A DNA stretch of 64,000 nucleotides from Neobacillus mesonae (GCF_001636315.1 NZ_KV440949.1:1142203-1206202), one strand, 5' to 3'; positions 46,570 to 56,141 are shown, counted from the first letter of the stretch. Notes: generated by a model not told the origin, from the letters alone. A program made the numbers and translations.

Positions 46570-46685
46570 ATGTATCGACCCTTTAAAAAATATTTCCTCA
46601 CTAGGCATTCACGCATTCACACATTTTTACGTAATTCATACATTATCATAGGTAATCAGCCCAGATTGAGGAGGTTTTATATTTG

Positions 46686-47702
46686 ATGAAAAGATGGCTA
46701 AAAATCAGTTTCTCCTTAGCATTAATCGCTATTCTTATGATTCCTTTAGCTGCTTGTAATAATGATTCTGCAAAAGAACCAAAGAAACTGGAAAAAGTTC
46801 GTATTGCCGAGGTGACCCGCTCCATTTTCTATGCGCCTCAATATGTTGCCTTAGCAAAAGGATTTTTTAAAGAAGAAGGCTTGGATGTCACCTTGACAAC
46901 TACTCCAGGCGGTGACAAAACAATGACGGCCCTTCTTTCCGGCGGTGCCGATGTAGCTCTTGTAGGTTCAGAAACATCCATTTATGTTTATGCACAGGGC
47001 TCTAATGACCCGGTCATCAACTTCGCCCAAGTCACCCAAACCGACGGAACATTCCTTGTAGCCAGAGAAAAAATCGATAACTTCTCATGGGATCAATTAA
47101 AAGGAACGACCTTCCTCGGTCAGCGAAAAGGCGGGATGCCGCAAATGGTTGGCGAGTTCGTATTAAAGAAGCATGGCATCGACCCGCATAAGGATTTAAC
47201 CTTGATCCAAAACATCGATTTCGCCAATATTGCCAATGCCTTTGCCTCGGGCACTGGCCAATTTGTTCAATTATTTGAACCGACCGCCAGCATTTTTGAA
47301 AAGGAAGGTAAAGGCTACATTGTCGCATCCTTCGGGAAAGAGTCAGGTCATGTTCCCTATACAACCTTTATGGCGAAAGAAAGCTATATGAAACAAAACA
47401 AAGAAACGATTGAAAAATTCACAAAAGCTGTTTACAAAGCCCAGCAATGGGTTGAATCACACAGCGCTGAAGAAATCGCCAAAGCGGTGGAGCCATACTT
47501 CCCTGATACTGATTTTGAGATTATGACAACCGTTGTTGACCGTTATAAGAGTCAAGGCAGCTTCGCAACAGACCCTATCTTAGATGAAGAAGAGTGGAAT
47601 AACCTGCAAAACATTATGAATGAAGCAGGAGAGCTACCGAAAGAAATCGATTATAAAACACTTGTCAACACCGAAGTAGCAAAGAAGGTAATAAAAAAAT
47701 AA
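46686..47702 (+). CDS. ytlA: YtlA, ABC transporter substrate-binding lipoprotein
   Basis: A lipoprotein of 338 aa. The signal ends in the lipobox PLAAC (Cys about 24). The mature part is a NMT1/NitT/TauT-type binding protein: YAPQYVALAKGFFKEEGLDV and ADVALVGSETSIYVYAQG. It binds an organic ligand outside the cell for import; nitrate, sulfonate or pyrimidine-type ligands are typical of the superfamily and cannot be separated here. AGGAGG precedes either TTG 46683 or ATG 46686. First gene of the ytlA-ytlC-ytlD operon. Confidence 0.88.
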   Translation: MKRWLKISFSLALIAILMIPLAACNNDSAKEPKKLEKVRIAEVTRSIFYAPQYVALAKGFFKEEGLDVTLTTTPGGDKTMTALLSGGADVALVGSETSIYVYAQGSNDPVINFAQVTQTDGTFLVAREKIDNFSWDQLKGTTFLGQRKGGMPQMVGEFVLKKHGIDPHKDLTLIQNIDFANIANAFASGTGQFVQLFEPTASIFEKEGKGYIVASFGKESGHVPYTTFMAKESYMKQNKETIEKFTKAVYKAQQWVESHSAEEIAKAVEPYFPDTDFEIMTTVVDRYKSQGSFATDPILDEEEWNNLQNIMNEAGELPKEIDYKTLVNTEVAKKVIKK

Positions 47703-47724
47703 ACAGGAAAGGGAGGCCGTACCA

Positions 47725-48504
47725 TTGAGCTTCTTAAAAGTTCACGAAATTCATCACACGTATTTCACCAAAGCCTCTGCCACCACGGCCCTCTCCAATA
47801 TTTCGTTTACCGTTGAGGAGGGAGAATTTATCTCCCTTCTCGGCCCTAGCGGCTGTGGAAAAACAACTTTGCTATCAATTATCTCCAGTCTGCTCAAGCC
47901 AACAGAAGGATCCATTTTGCTGGAAAACAAGCCCGTGTCTACTTCCAAAAATGAAATTGGCTATATGCTCCAGCAGGATTACCTGTTTCCCTGGAAAACA
48001 ATTGAAGAAAATATTCTATTAGGGTTGAAATTATCCAAACGGCTAAATTCAAAAACCAAAACCTATGCTCTTAACCTTTTAAAACAAATGGGGTTAAACG
48101 GCGGGGTTGAAAAGCAACTGCCAAAACAACTATCCGGGGGCATGCGGCAGCGTGTTGCCTTAGTCAGAACACTTGCCACTGAACCAAAACTGCTGATGTT
48201 AGATGAACCATTCTCCGCCCTGGATTATCAAACAAAGCTTAAGCTTGAAGATTTAGTATCACAAACATTAAAAGAGTTTCATAAAACAGCAATTCTTGTT
48301 ACCCACGATATCGGGGAAGCCATTGCTATGAGCGACCGAGTGTTTTTAATGTCGACGCGGCCTGGAACAATTCATAAAATATTTGAAATCCCTGATGTGT
48401 TACGAAATTTATCCCCTTTTGAAGTAAGAAATCATGAAGCTTATCCTGCTGTATTTCAAGCCATATGGAAGGAGTTGGAGTCCCTTGAACAACAAAATGA
48501 ATAA
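47725..48504 (+). CDS. ytlC: YtlC, ABC transporter ATP-binding protein
   Basis: A 259-aa ATPase with Walker [11 protein letters not shown] (about 38-47), signature [11 protein letters not shown] (about 137-147), Walker [13 protein letters not shown] (about 157-168) and H-loop VTHDIGEA. It drives uptake with YtlA and YtlD. The start is TTG 47725 after AAAGGGAGG, 22 bp past ytlA. The gene end overlaps ytlD. Confidence 0.92.
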   Translation: MSFLKVHEIHHTYFTKASATTALSNISFTVEEGEFISLLGPSGCGKTTLLSIISSLLKPTEGSILLENKPVSTSKNEIGYMLQQDYLFPWKTIEENILLGLKLSKRLNSKTKTYALNLLKQMGLNGGVEKQLPKQLSGGMRQRVALVRTLATEPKLLMLDEPFSALDYQTKLKLEDLVSQTLKEFHKTAILVTHDIGEAIAMSDRVFLMSTRPGTIHKIFEIPDVLRNLSPFEVRNHEAYPAVFQAIWKELESLEQQNE

Positions 48505-49291
48505 AGTGGAGCTCCTCCATAAAAATTATTTAAGGTCATTACAGATTGAAAAAAGATGGGTCCTCCTATATCAGATCATTATTTTCCTTGTCTTTTTCGG
48601 CAGCTGGGAGCTTTTCAGCCAAAAGCAATGGATTGATCCGCTGATCTTTAGTTCTCCGTCCAAGATTTGGGCGTTATTAATAACTAAAATTCAGGATGGT
48701 TCGCTGCTAACCAACTTAGGAGTCACCTTAACAGAAACTGTGTTTGGATTTATTTTGGGTACCCTGCTTGGTACGCTGCTAGCGGCGATTCTTTGGTGGT
48801 CATCAATGATTTCAAAAGTCCTAGACCCGTATCTTGTCATTTTAAACGCTATGCCCAAAGTGGCCTTGGGACCGGTTTTAATTGTGGCGATGGGTCCCGG
48901 TTATCCATCCATCATTGCAATGGGGGCAATCATCTCCGTAATTATTACCACCATTGTAGTTTATACCTCTTTTAAAGAGGTCGATCCAAACTATTTAAAG
49001 GTACTGCAAACCTTTGGCGCCACCCGCTACGAATGCTTTAAAGAAGCGATATTGCCGGCAAGCTTTCCGACCATTATTTCCACCCTAAAAGTAAATGTTG
49101 GCCTTTCATGGGTAGGGGTTATTGTCGGTGAATTCCTTGTCTCCTCCAAAGGCTTGGGCTATATGATTATTTACGGCTTCCAAGTTTTCAATTTCACCCT
49201 CGTATTCTTGTCATTGCTTGTGATTGCCGTATTTGCTACCATTATGTATCAGCTGGTTGATCTTTTAGAGAAAAAACTAATTAAAGAATAG
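48485..49291 (+). CDS. ytlD: YtlD, ABC transporter permease
   Basis: An integral membrane permease of about 268 aa with about six helices. The EAA loop is [21 protein letters not shown] (EVD near residue 165), and the fold is the BPD_transp_1 type. The start is probably TTG 48485 with AAGGAG upstream; ATG 48497 is the alternative. It overlaps the end of ytlC by about 20 bp, so translation is coupled. Third gene of the importer operon, followed by a terminator. Confidence 0.9.
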   Translation: MNNKMNKVELLHKNYLRSLQIEKRWVLLYQIIIFLVFFGSWELFSQKQWIDPLIFSSPSKIWALLITKIQDGSLLTNLGVTLTETVFGFILGTLLGTLLAAILWWSSMISKVLDPYLVILNAMPKVALGPVLIVAMGPGYPSIIAMGAIISVIITTIVVYTSFKEVDPNYLKVLQTFGATRYECFKEAILPASFPTIISTLKVNVGLSWVGVIVGEFLVSSKGLGYMIIYGFQVFNFTLVFLSLLVIAVFATIMYQLVDLLEKKLIKE

Positions 49292-49325
49292 CGGATTGCT
49301 TACAGGCTATCTGCTATTCTTTTTG
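49283..49325. terminator. Terminator between ytlD and ytkD
   Basis: AAAGAATAGC-GGAT pairs with ATC-TGCTATTCTTT and is followed by TTTGC; it overlaps the ytkD 3' end. Confidence 0.75.
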
Positions 49326-49790
49326 CTGTTGCTGAATATATTTTATGCATTCCTGCACGACTTGGTCTTTCATGATAAAACTGTATTCCGGACCGAACCG
49401 TAAGTGAAGGAGGTCACCATCCACCAGCACCGGCCCGTTCGTTTCAAAGTAGCTGTCGGATTTCTCCATATTTTTTACCCTTCCCCAAAAAACAGCTTTC
49501 ACAAAAGAGCCTTTTTCTTCGGTTACCTTGTATTCTGCGATATGTTCTAACTGGTCAAAAGCAGCCCCAGTCTCCTCAAAAGCTTCCCGTCTGGCTGCAT
49601 CTTCAATTGTTTCCCCTGCTTCCCTTTTGCCGCCGGGGAATTCAAGCCCTCTTTTTTTATGTTTGGTTAACAGCCAGCTTCCATCATATTGGCATAGTAC
49701 TAAAACATGCCGGGCTTCTTCGGCGAAAGCATTCTTTGAAAAAGCTAATTCCACTTTTTTCCCATGATCATCTAAAAACTGTTTCATCAT
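49314..49790 (-). CDS. ytkD: YtkD, Nudix nucleoside triphosphate hydrolase
   Basis: A 158-aa Nudix enzyme. The Nudix box GGKREAGETIEDAARREAFEETGA (about 49-72) carries the full G-x5-E-x7-REUXEEXGU pattern. B. subtilis YtkD removes 8-oxo-dGTP. The start is ATG 49790, with AGGTGGG upstream. Convergent with ytlD. Downstream of the gene at 49868-50191 on the same strand, but a terminator lies between. Confidence 0.88.
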   Translation of the reverse strand: MMKQFLDDHGKKVELAFSKNAFAEEARHVLVLCQYDGSWLLTKHKKRGLEFPGGKREAGETIEDAARREAFEETGAAFDQLEHIAEYKVTEEKGSFVKAVFWGRVKNMEKSDSYFETNGPVLVDGDLLHLRFGPEYSFIMKDQVVQECIKYIQQQQKE

Positions 49791-49830
49791 AAAACCCACC
49801 TGTAAGTTAATACATATATTATAAACGAAA

Positions 49831-49858
49831 AAGGAAAATCCGAATTGGATTTTCCCAA
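49831..49858 (-). terminator. Terminator upstream of ytkD
   Basis: GGAAAATCC-GAATT-GGATTTTCC, with TTTTTCGTTT on the minus strand 3' side. Confidence 0.8.
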
Positions 49859-49867
49859 ATTGATTAT

Positions 49868-50191
49868 TTATTGCTCCTGCGGTAAAATATTCATACTTTC
49901 AATATGATTTTTTGCTTCTTCATCGCCAAGCTGATACAGCATGCCATAAATTTGCTGAATGGTGCTGTCATATTCATCATTTTGACGATCATAATGATAC
50001 TGCACATAAGGAACATGCGCCCTGAAAAAGTTCTTCCATTCAGTTAAATAATTTTGATCCATTAAAGCCCTAAGCTGCCCGATTTCCACATCAGTTGCTT
50101 CAATTTTAAAACTCCAAGTAGATGCGGTGGCACTTCGTGATATTTCGCCTGACCCCACATCGATATAATACGTTCTTTTCTGTTCGTCCAT
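49868..50191 (-). CDS. Conserved hypothetical protein, 107 aa
   Basis: A 107-aa soluble protein (MDEQKRTYYIDVGSGEISRS ... SMNILPQEQ) with a beta N-terminal part and a helical C-terminal part. No signal peptide, no membrane segment and no motif I can name. The start is ATG 50191, with AAAGGGGTGGG upstream. Looks like a Bacillaceae-conserved protein but I do not recognise a family. Confidence 0.75.
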   Translation of the reverse strand: MDEQKRTYYIDVGSGEISRSATASTWSFKIEATDVEIGQLRALMDQNYLTEWKNFFRAHVPYVQYHYDRQNDEYDSTIQQIYGMLYQLGDEEAKNHIESMNILPQEQ

Positions 50192-50402
50192 CTTCCCACC
50201 CCTTTTAAGTTTAGTAATCCACAAAAATAAAAAATTTATTCTCCGTCAAATTTCGATTCATTTTTTAAGGGGAAATACGATATAATAAAAAAAACCAAAA
50301 GACAGATTTTTCTGTAAATTGAAAGTGAAATGATAATGGATTATTTCATCATTTTATGGGAATGGAATAACTATGGAATAAAAAAATAGGAGGTGTTTGG
50401 AT

Positions 50403-50660
50403 ATGAAACTAATTGATGAATTATTTGAAATGTATCGAAACAAACTTACAGGTGATGAAGAGGATATTGATATGCTGACATTTGCTTTCTTAGAGGAAAT
50501 GTCATATGAGGATCTTATTGGATTAATACATGAAATGGATAAGCAGGAGCTATATGATTTGATGGGACTTTACTTAATTGAAAGTTTAAAGGGAAAATTT
50601 GCACAGGAACAATATGGGCAGCAGCGTACACATACCTACTATCCCCGAAATATTCATTAA
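50403..50660 (+). CDS. Small acidic protein, DUF6154-like
   Basis: An 85-aa acidic helical protein (MKLIDELFEMYRNKLTGDEE; TFAFLEEMSYEDLIGLIHEM; LYDLMGLYLIESLKGK). It resembles the DUF6154 family of bacilli, from memory. No catalytic motif. The ATG follows AGGAGGTG with normal spacing. Monocistronic; followed by the repeat at 50738-50950. Confidence 0.65.
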   Translation: MKLIDELFEMYRNKLTGDEEDIDMLTFAFLEEMSYEDLIGLIHEMDKQELYDLMGLYLIESLKGKFAQEQYGQQRTHTYYPRNIH

Positions 50661-50737
50661 TTGTACATATTCAACCTTTAAGGAAACTGAAAAAACAGTT
50701 TCCTTTTTATTTTCGGCAAACATGGTACAATATTGGA

Positions 50738-50950
50738 AAGAAAAGCGCAAGCGCCCTGGTCAGCGGCGTATGGCCTCCTCGAAAAAGCTAACGCTTTTTC
50801 TTCGTGCAATGCCTATACTGACGAAGCCTTCCTTGTGGAGCGCTCCAACTGAGATAAAGGAAACACGAAGAGCGTTAGCGATTCGATGTTGACTTATCGT
50901 AGGGCGGAGAGCGAAGGACACTAGCCGCTAGGGTGCTGGAGCTGGACAAA
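50738..50950. repeat. Dispersed AAAAGCG-N-AAGCGCC repeat, copy 2
   Basis: It begins AAAAGCGCAAGCGCCCTGGT and ends CTAGGGTGCTGGAGCTGGAC. The middle contains long inverted repeats (AAAAAGCTAACGCTTTTTC; CACGAAGAGCGTTAGCG). The ends match copy 1 at 30918-31036, but the middle is longer. It directly abuts the next small gene. The interval 50661-50959 has no other feature. Confidence 0.75.
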
Positions 50951-50959
50951 AAAGGGGGA

Positions 50960-51130
50960 ATGGCGGAATTGACCATTGTTCTAATCGTATCCATTGTCAT
51001 TGTTTTTGTTGTCCTATTACTTGCTGTTCTAACAACTTCAAAAGCCTATACTATTAAGCACACTGTCGATCCGGATCCAATCGAAAATAATCCTTATATG
51101 AAGAACAGTGAAGAAAAAAATGGAAAATAA
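50960..51130 (+). CDS. ytzI: YtzI-like small membrane protein
   Basis: A 56-aa protein: one hydrophobic helix (about 4-26, LTIVLIVSIVIVFVVLLLAVL) followed by TTSKAYTIKHTVDPDPIENN and a charged tail. The TSKAY-KHTVD pattern matches the YtzI family. Start uncertain: ATG 50960 is nearly touching AAGGGGG, while TTG 50969 has better spacing to it. Its upstream region has been overtaken by the repeat. Confidence 0.7.
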   Translation: MAELTIVLIVSIVIVFVVLLLAVLTTSKAYTIKHTVDPDPIENNPYMKNSEEKNGK

Positions 51131-51157
51131 AAAACTCGCTTCCGGCGAGTTTTTTAT
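51129..51157. terminator. Terminator downstream of ytzI
   Basis: AAAAACTCGC and GCGAGTTTTT pair around TTCCG; T-rich tail. Confidence 0.8.
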
Positions 51158-51227
51158 GTGCAAAATAATGTATTAACTTGTTACAACTATGGTATCTTGA
51201 AGATAACCAATTAAAGGAGCTAGCAAG

Positions 51228-51467
51228 ATGTTGAAACAATTATTTATCTCCCTTATACGCTTTTACCAAGTCGTAATATCCCCTTTAAAACCGCCTACAT
51301 GCCGTTTTTATCCGACATGCTCTCAATATGGCCTTGAAGCCATTAAGCGCTTTGGCGCCTTAAAAGGCGGGTATCTGACAATCAGAAGAATCTTAAAATG
51401 CCACCCGCTGCATCCTGGAGGTTTGGACCCGGTACCAGAAAGCTGGAAACAGCGAAAGAAGCATTAA
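51228..51467 (+). CDS. yidD: YidD family membrane protein insertion factor
   Basis: A 79-aa protein with the YidD signature [19 protein letters not shown] (about 25-43), then [20 protein letters not shown] and DPVP. It is membrane-associated and helps YidC-dependent insertion; three conserved cysteines are present. The ATG follows AAAGGAG. The last 4 bp overlap convergent ytiB. Confidence 0.93.
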   Translation: MLKQLFISLIRFYQVVISPLKPPTCRFYPTCSQYGLEAIKRFGALKGGYLTIRRILKCHPLHPGGLDPVPESWKQRKKH

Positions 51468-52036
51468 CCGTTATACCCGTCAACAATCAGGTCAAGCTTT
51501 CCTGTCTTTGGATCGATCACTAAGCCATGTACAGGAACATCCTTCGGCATTAACGGATGCTGCTTGATAATGCCTACACTATGCTTGACACTATCCGTCA
51601 CATTGTCAAAACCATGAAGCCATTCTTTAATATCGATTCCGGAAAAAGCTAACGTATTTAATGTTTCCTCAGAAATGCCCTGCTCCTTCATGTGTTCAAG
51701 GACAGGCTCCGCCTTTAATCCGCTCATCCCGCAATCATGATGGGCTATGACCAGAACTTCCTTTGCCTGTAATTCGTATACGGCGATTAAAATACTCCGC
51801 ATAATACTTCCAAATGGATGCGAGACAAGTGCACCAGCATTTTTAATCAGCTTTGCATCACCATTTCCCAAATTTAAAGCTTTGGGCAGCAGCTCTAGAA
51901 GCCGAGTATCCATACAGGTTAAAATGACCATTTTTTTGTTTGGATATTTTGTTGTCTCATATTTCTCATATTCGTGGTTTTCTACAAAATTTCCGTTAAA
52001 TGTCAGGATTTCTTGTAAAATGGTTTCATTTTTCAT
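51464..52036 (-). CDS. ytiB: YtiB, beta-class carbonic anhydrase
   Basis: A 190-aa zinc enzyme interconverting CO2 and bicarbonate. Zinc ligands: CMDTRL (Cys and catalytic Asp/Arg pair, about 41-46) and HHDCGM (His and Cys, about 98-103). Length matches YtiB. The start is ATG 52036, supported by GAGGGAGTGG; an in-frame extension lacks a site. Convergent with yidD. Confidence 0.9.
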   Translation of the reverse strand: MKNETILQEILTFNGNFVENHEYEKYETTKYPNKKMVILTCMDTRLLELLPKALNLGNGDAKLIKNAGALVSHPFGSIMRSILIAVYELQAKEVLVIAHHDCGMSGLKAEPVLEHMKEQGISEETLNTLAFSGIDIKEWLHGFDNVTDSVKHSVGIIKQHPLMPKDVPVHGLVIDPKTGKLDLIVDGYNG

Positions 52037-52231
52037 TGCCGCCACTCCCTCTTTCTCTCTCCTATTAGCATACAAAAAATCACTGGGTTTAAACAAATTT
52101 TTACTCTTGCAATTTCTTCATTTTTCTTGTAAGATACAAATGTTAATCGGAATCGTTACGTATTATAAAAAGCGAACGTAAACACCTTAGTAAGGAGCTT
52201 ACGTAAAATTAGAAAATATTTTTTTCGAATT

Positions 52232-52254
52232 TAAATCGTAATAAATACGATTTA
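52232..52254. promoter_or_regulatory. Zur box upstream of the zinc-binding lipoprotein gene
   Basis: TAAATCGTAATAAATACGATTTA matches the Bacillus Zur consensus (AAATCGTAAT-N-ATTACGATTT) with one internal change. It lies 18 bp before the ATG, so bound Zur would block initiation when zinc is sufficient. An Fe-, Mn- or Zn-type alternative is less likely because the inner core is Zur-like. Confidence 0.8.
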
Positions 52255-52271
52255 AATCGAGAGGGGACTTT

Positions 52272-53216
52272 ATGAAAAAATTACTTTTTATTCTTTCTTT
52301 TATTTTACCATTAAGCATTATTTTATCGGCGTGTGCAAACGAAGCGCCTTCCAAAAATAAGAGTCAGCTGCAAATCTATACTACAGTTTATCCGCTGCAA
52401 TATTTTACGGAACAAATTGGCGGTAAATATGTGAACGTAAATACCATCTATCCTCCAGGTTCTGATGAACATACCTTTGAACCATCGCAAAAGGATATGA
52501 TGAAACTCGCTGATTCAGACTTATTTTTTTACATTGGTCTTGGGTTGGAAGGATTTGTTGAAAAGGCAAAGGAAACATTAAAAAACGAACATGTCACATT
52601 GGTCCCTGCTGCTGAAAAGCTCCAGCTTCCAAAAGACAGCAGCTATGAAGACCCGGATCATGAAGAAGATCCTGACCACGATCACCATGGTGATATTAAT
52701 CCGCATGTATGGCTCGATCCTGTGTACTCAAAAGAAATGGCCGGTGTCATCCGCGATCACTTAATTCAAAAAATGCCGCAGCAAAAAGATTATTTTGATC
52801 AAAATTATCAAAAGCTTGCCGTAGATTTAGATAAATTGAACCAACAATTTACAGATACCATTTCAAAGGGGAAGCATAAACAAATTATCGTCACCCATGC
52901 TGCTTTTGGATATTGGGAAAAACGCTACGGCCTAGAACAAATTAGTATTTCCGGCTTATCAACGACAAATGAACCAACACAGAAGGGGCTGGAAAAAATC
53001 ATATCCTTAGCCGACCGCGAAGGGTTAAAGTATATTTTATTTGAACAAAATGTCCAATCTAAATTAGGAAAAATTGTTCAGCAGGAAATTGGCGCAAGCG
53101 CCCTGCCAATTCATAATTTAGCTATTTTAACAAAAGACAATATTGAAGGTAAAGAAACATACTTTTCGTTAATGGAAAAAAACCTGGAAACTTTAAAAAA
53201 GGCTTTAAATGATTAA
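52272..53216 (+). CDS. znuA: Zinc ABC transporter substrate-binding lipoprotein (ZnuA/AdcA type)
   Basis: A 314-aa cluster A-I binding protein. The signal ends in the lipobox ILSAC (Cys21). Zinc-binding His residues are GSDEHTFEPS (about 67), INPHVWLDP (about 145) and ITHAAFGYW. A His/Asp-rich loop (DPDHEEDPDHDHHGD, about 127-141) is typical for zinc. No permease or ATPase gene adjoins it, so it is an orphan binding protein or serves a transporter elsewhere. A Zur box overlaps the promoter. Confidence 0.9.
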   Translation: MKKLLFILSFILPLSIILSACANEAPSKNKSQLQIYTTVYPLQYFTEQIGGKYVNVNTIYPPGSDEHTFEPSQKDMMKLADSDLFFYIGLGLEGFVEKAKETLKNEHVTLVPAAEKLQLPKDSSYEDPDHEEDPDHDHHGDINPHVWLDPVYSKEMAGVIRDHLIQKMPQQKDYFDQNYQKLAVDLDKLNQQFTDTISKGKHKQIIVTHAAFGYWEKRYGLEQISISGLSTTNEPTQKGLEKIISLADREGLKYILFEQNVQSKLGKIVQQEIGASALPIHNLAILTKDNIEGKETYFSLMEKNLETLKKALND

Positions 53217-53337
53217 ACAGAAATAAACTGGCGTTTTTACCAGCACTCTGCAGGATTCCCTTCTGTTTACAAGTTTGATTACCGTCCTTTTTTCTCATGC
53301 TAATACTGTATTACCGAACCTAAAAGGAGTGATACAA

Positions 53338-53496
53338 GTGGCAAAAGATGTATTATGTGAAGTCAACAACTGTTCGTTTTGGGCAAAGGGAAATAAATGC
53401 AGCGCAGAGAGTATTTATGTTGTCAGTCATACCGGTAAAACTGCTGACTCCACGAAAGAAACAGATTGTAAAACATTTGAACCGACAGATTTATAA
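53338..53496 (+). CDS. DUF1540 small cysteine-rich protein
   Basis: A 52-aa protein starting at GTG 53338 after AAAGGAGTG. Cysteines and pattern (CEVNNCSFWAKGNKCSAESI ... TDCKTFEP) match the DUF1540 family of firmicutes, likely a small metal-binding protein. No membrane segment. Terminator directly follows. Function unknown. Confidence 0.85.
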   Translation: MAKDVLCEVNNCSFWAKGNKCSAESIYVVSHTGKTADSTKETDCKTFEPTDL

Positions 53497-53498
53497 GG

Positions 53499-53526
53499 AA
53501 CCAGGCAGCCTGCCTGGTTTTTTTAT
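53499..53526. terminator. Bidirectional terminator between DUF1540 and menC
   Basis: AACCAGGCAG and CTGCCTGGTT are exact complements with a U-run on the plus side. Confidence 0.85.
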
Positions 53527-54629
53527 AATTGAAAGTCTATTGCTGCCGTAGTCGTTTCCTTCAGTCTTTTTTCATTGATTTTAAAGCCAATACCAGGACT
53601 TGTTGGAACTTGAGTAACTCCATTTTCTACCGTTATCTCTGGAGCAATTATATCCTCTTCCCAAAAACGGCTGGAAGAAGAAATATCCCCGGGAATCGAA
53701 AAGCCCGGCATAGACGCAAGAGCGATATTGTGGGCTCGGGATATCCCAAATTCAATCATCCCGCCGCACCACACAGGAATGTTGTGTTGAAAGCAATAAT
53801 CATGAATTCGCTTAGCTTCTGTAAGCCCGCCAACTCTCCCAACCTTAATATTAATGACTTTACAGCTTCCCAATTCCACTGCATTTCTCGCATCCTCAAA
53901 GTTGACTATGCTTTCATCCAGACAAATCGGCGTTTGCAGCTCCTTCTGCAGCGCGGCATGCTGGATAATATCATTAGGACTAAGAGGCTGCTCAATCATC
54001 ATTAGGTTTAATTCATCGAGCGCTTTTAGCCGATCAAGATCCCTCAATGTGTAAGCAGAATTAGCATCGGCCATTATTGGCAGGTCAGGATAACACTTTC
54101 GTATTTCAGCTAAAAATTCATAGTCTTGCTGTGGATTGATTTTCACCTTAATCCTTTGATATCCTTCCGCTACATATTCTTCAATTTGCTTAAGGGCATT
54201 TTTTATCGAATCCACAGCCACAACTACCCCGGAAGCAACAACTTCCCGGGTACCGCCAATGGCTTTTGATAGCGGCTGACCTTTTTTTTTCGCATATAAA
54301 TCCCAGAGGGCTGTTTCTATTGCCGCTTTTGCCATGTTATTTCTACGAACTGATTGAAAAAGCGCCGCAGCTTCCTCAGGGTGGTTGACAGGATGTTTCT
54401 TCAGTAATGGAATTAAAACATCTGAAATCATATGGATACTTGTTTTCACGGTTTCTTCAGTATACCACGGGGTGGAGAAAGCAACCCCTTCTCCCATTCC
54501 TGAAACTCCGTCATTGTCTGTTACCTTAACAATAATACCTTCACGGTCACGGACGGTGCCTAAATGGGTAATAAAAGGCGATTTCAAGGGCATTTCAATA
54601 ATGAATAGTTCAATAAGGGCCAAATTCAT
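53523..54629 (-). CDS. menC: o-Succinylbenzoate synthase MenC
   Basis: A 368-aa enolase-superfamily dehydratase converting SHCHC to OSB in menaquinone synthesis. Catalytic Lys in KVKINPQ (about 163), metal Asp in MADANSAYTL, Glu/Asp ligands in MMIEQPL and ICLDESI, and the second Lys in INIKVGRVGG. All present. Its ATG overlaps the menE stop by one base (TAATG). Last gene of the men cluster. Confidence 0.93.
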   Translation of the reverse strand: MNLALIELFIIEMPLKSPFITHLGTVRDREGIIVKVTDNDGVSGMGEGVAFSTPWYTEETVKTSIHMISDVLIPLLKKHPVNHPEEAAALFQSVRRNNMAKAAIETALWDLYAKKKGQPLSKAIGGTREVVASGVVVAVDSIKNALKQIEEYVAEGYQRIKVKINPQQDYEFLAEIRKCYPDLPIMADANSAYTLRDLDRLKALDELNLMMIEQPLSPNDIIQHAALQKELQTPICLDESIVNFEDARNAVELGSCKVINIKVGRVGGLTEAKRIHDYCFQHNIPVWCGGMIEFGISRAHNIALASMPGFSIPGDISSSSRFWEEDIIAPEITVENGVTQVPTSPGIGFKINEKRLKETTTAAIDFQL

Positions 54630-56119
54630 TACTTGAACCTGCCTTCATCGAGCCATTCCTTCAAGGTTCTCCGCAATAGTTTTTTGGCGGCATTTCTTGG
54701 CAGTTGATCTGTAAAATAAAAATCTTTTGGAACTTTGTATTTGGCTAATTGTTCTCGACAAAATTGCTTCAGCTCATCAGATGACAATTCTTCACCATTC
54801 TTTGTTACGATAAATGCCACAGGCACCTGTCCCCATCGCGGGTCATTAAGACCAGTGACACCCGCCTCTTGAATCTCTGGATGAGCTAATAATACCGCTT
54901 CAATTTCTGCAGGATAAATGTTTTCTCCACCAGAGATAATTAAATCAGAGCGGCGGTCAAGGACATATAAGAACCCATCCTCATCTAAATAACCAATATC
55001 TCCGGTATACAGCCAGCTATTACGGATTTTATCTTCCGTTGCATCCGGCCGGTATAAGTAACCTCTAGTTACATTTGGACCCTTCACAATAATTTCCCCT
55101 GCTTCCCCCGGCTGAGCTTTGCTGCCTTCGGTTCGTTCAATTCGGATTTCCGACGGGAACAATGGTTTTCCAGCGGAACCAAGCTTGCTCAAACTGTATT
55201 CCGGCGACAGGGTAACAATTTGCGAGGAGGTTTCTGTCATTCCATACGTTTGAAAAACAGGTATTTGCTTCTCCACACAAGCCTTTAATAATGGGAGCGG
55301 TGCCGGTCCTCCACCTAACAGCATACAGCGAAACTGCTGCGGCAGCTGCCCTCCCTTTAGACTTTCAACAATACGTGTCAGCATCGTTCCGACAACAGAC
55401 ATAATCGTTACTTTTTTCTCTTTAATATCTTGAATCGTCCGCTCTTGATCAAATTTTTCATGAAGGACAAGCGGCATCCCATAAATAACGCTGCGCATCA
55501 AAATTGAAAAACCACTAATATGAAATAACGGCACTGTGCACAACCAGCAATCTTGATCAGTCACCCCTAAATTTAATGCCGAACCGGTTGCACTCCACCA
55601 GTGATTTCCATATGTTTGCATGACACCCTTTGGATTTCCTGTCGTACCTGATGTATACATAATCGTGCAGATTTCATCCAGACTAATTTCTTCTTGAAGC
55701 TCCGTACTTATTGATTCCTGTGAGAATAAGTTGGTTTTTGTGAATGTATGTAAGGAGGAAAGCTCCTGAGACAACATTTGCTCTAAATGTGAAAACACAT
55801 CATCTAGAATGAGTGCAGATACTTTTGAATCCTTTAGCTGCCAAGCTAATTCCGCGGGTGTTAACCGATTGTTTAGAATCACCGTTTTGACTCCCAACAG
55901 CTGTAGCGCAAATAAGATTACGACTGTGTCTAGATGGTTTTTTAATAAAACAGCAATGAACTGGTCTTTTTTTACCCCGAGCTTCTGGAGCTGCCCGGCC
56001 GTTGTTACAGAGAGAATGTAAAGTTCCTCAAATGTAATCGCCTGATCACGGAAATACACCGCAATCCGTTCCGGGGTTAAAAAAGCACGCTTCATTAGAA
56101 AGTTGGGCATAGTTTGCAT
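54629..56119 (-). CDS. menE: o-Succinylbenzoate-CoA ligase MenE
   Basis: An adenylate-forming ligase of 496 aa that activates OSB to OSB-CoA. The P-loop motif is MYTSGTTGNPKGVMQ (about 159-173); later TYGMTETSS, YTGDIGYLDEDG and the hinge lysine region GGENIYPAEIE match the superfamily. The start is ATG 56119 (MQTMPNFLMKRA) after TAGGTG. Coupled to menC. An intrinsic terminator separates it from menB upstream. Confidence 0.93.
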   Translation of the reverse strand: MQTMPNFLMKRAFLTPERIAVYFRDQAITFEELYILSVTTAGQLQKLGVKKDQFIAVLLKNHLDTVVILFALQLLGVKTVILNNRLTPAELAWQLKDSKVSALILDDVFSHLEQMLSQELSSLHTFTKTNLFSQESISTELQEEISLDEICTIMYTSGTTGNPKGVMQTYGNHWWSATGSALNLGVTDQDCWLCTVPLFHISGFSILMRSVIYGMPLVLHEKFDQERTIQDIKEKKVTIMSVVGTMLTRIVESLKGGQLPQQFRCMLLGGGPAPLPLLKACVEKQIPVFQTYGMTETSSQIVTLSPEYSLSKLGSAGKPLFPSEIRIERTEGSKAQPGEAGEIIVKGPNVTRGYLYRPDATEDKIRNSWLYTGDIGYLDEDGFLYVLDRRSDLIISGGENIYPAEIEAVLLAHPEIQEAGVTGLNDPRWGQVPVAFIVTKNGEELSSDELKQFCREQLAKYKVPKDFYFTDQLPRNAAKKLLRRTLKEWLDEGRFK

Positions 56120-56141
56120 AAATTTCACCTACTTTTATAAA

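Noticed and set aside
46609..46685. Thiamine or other riboswitch before ytlA
   Set aside because: Only about 77 bp lie between the divergent genes and no conserved riboswitch core is visible.
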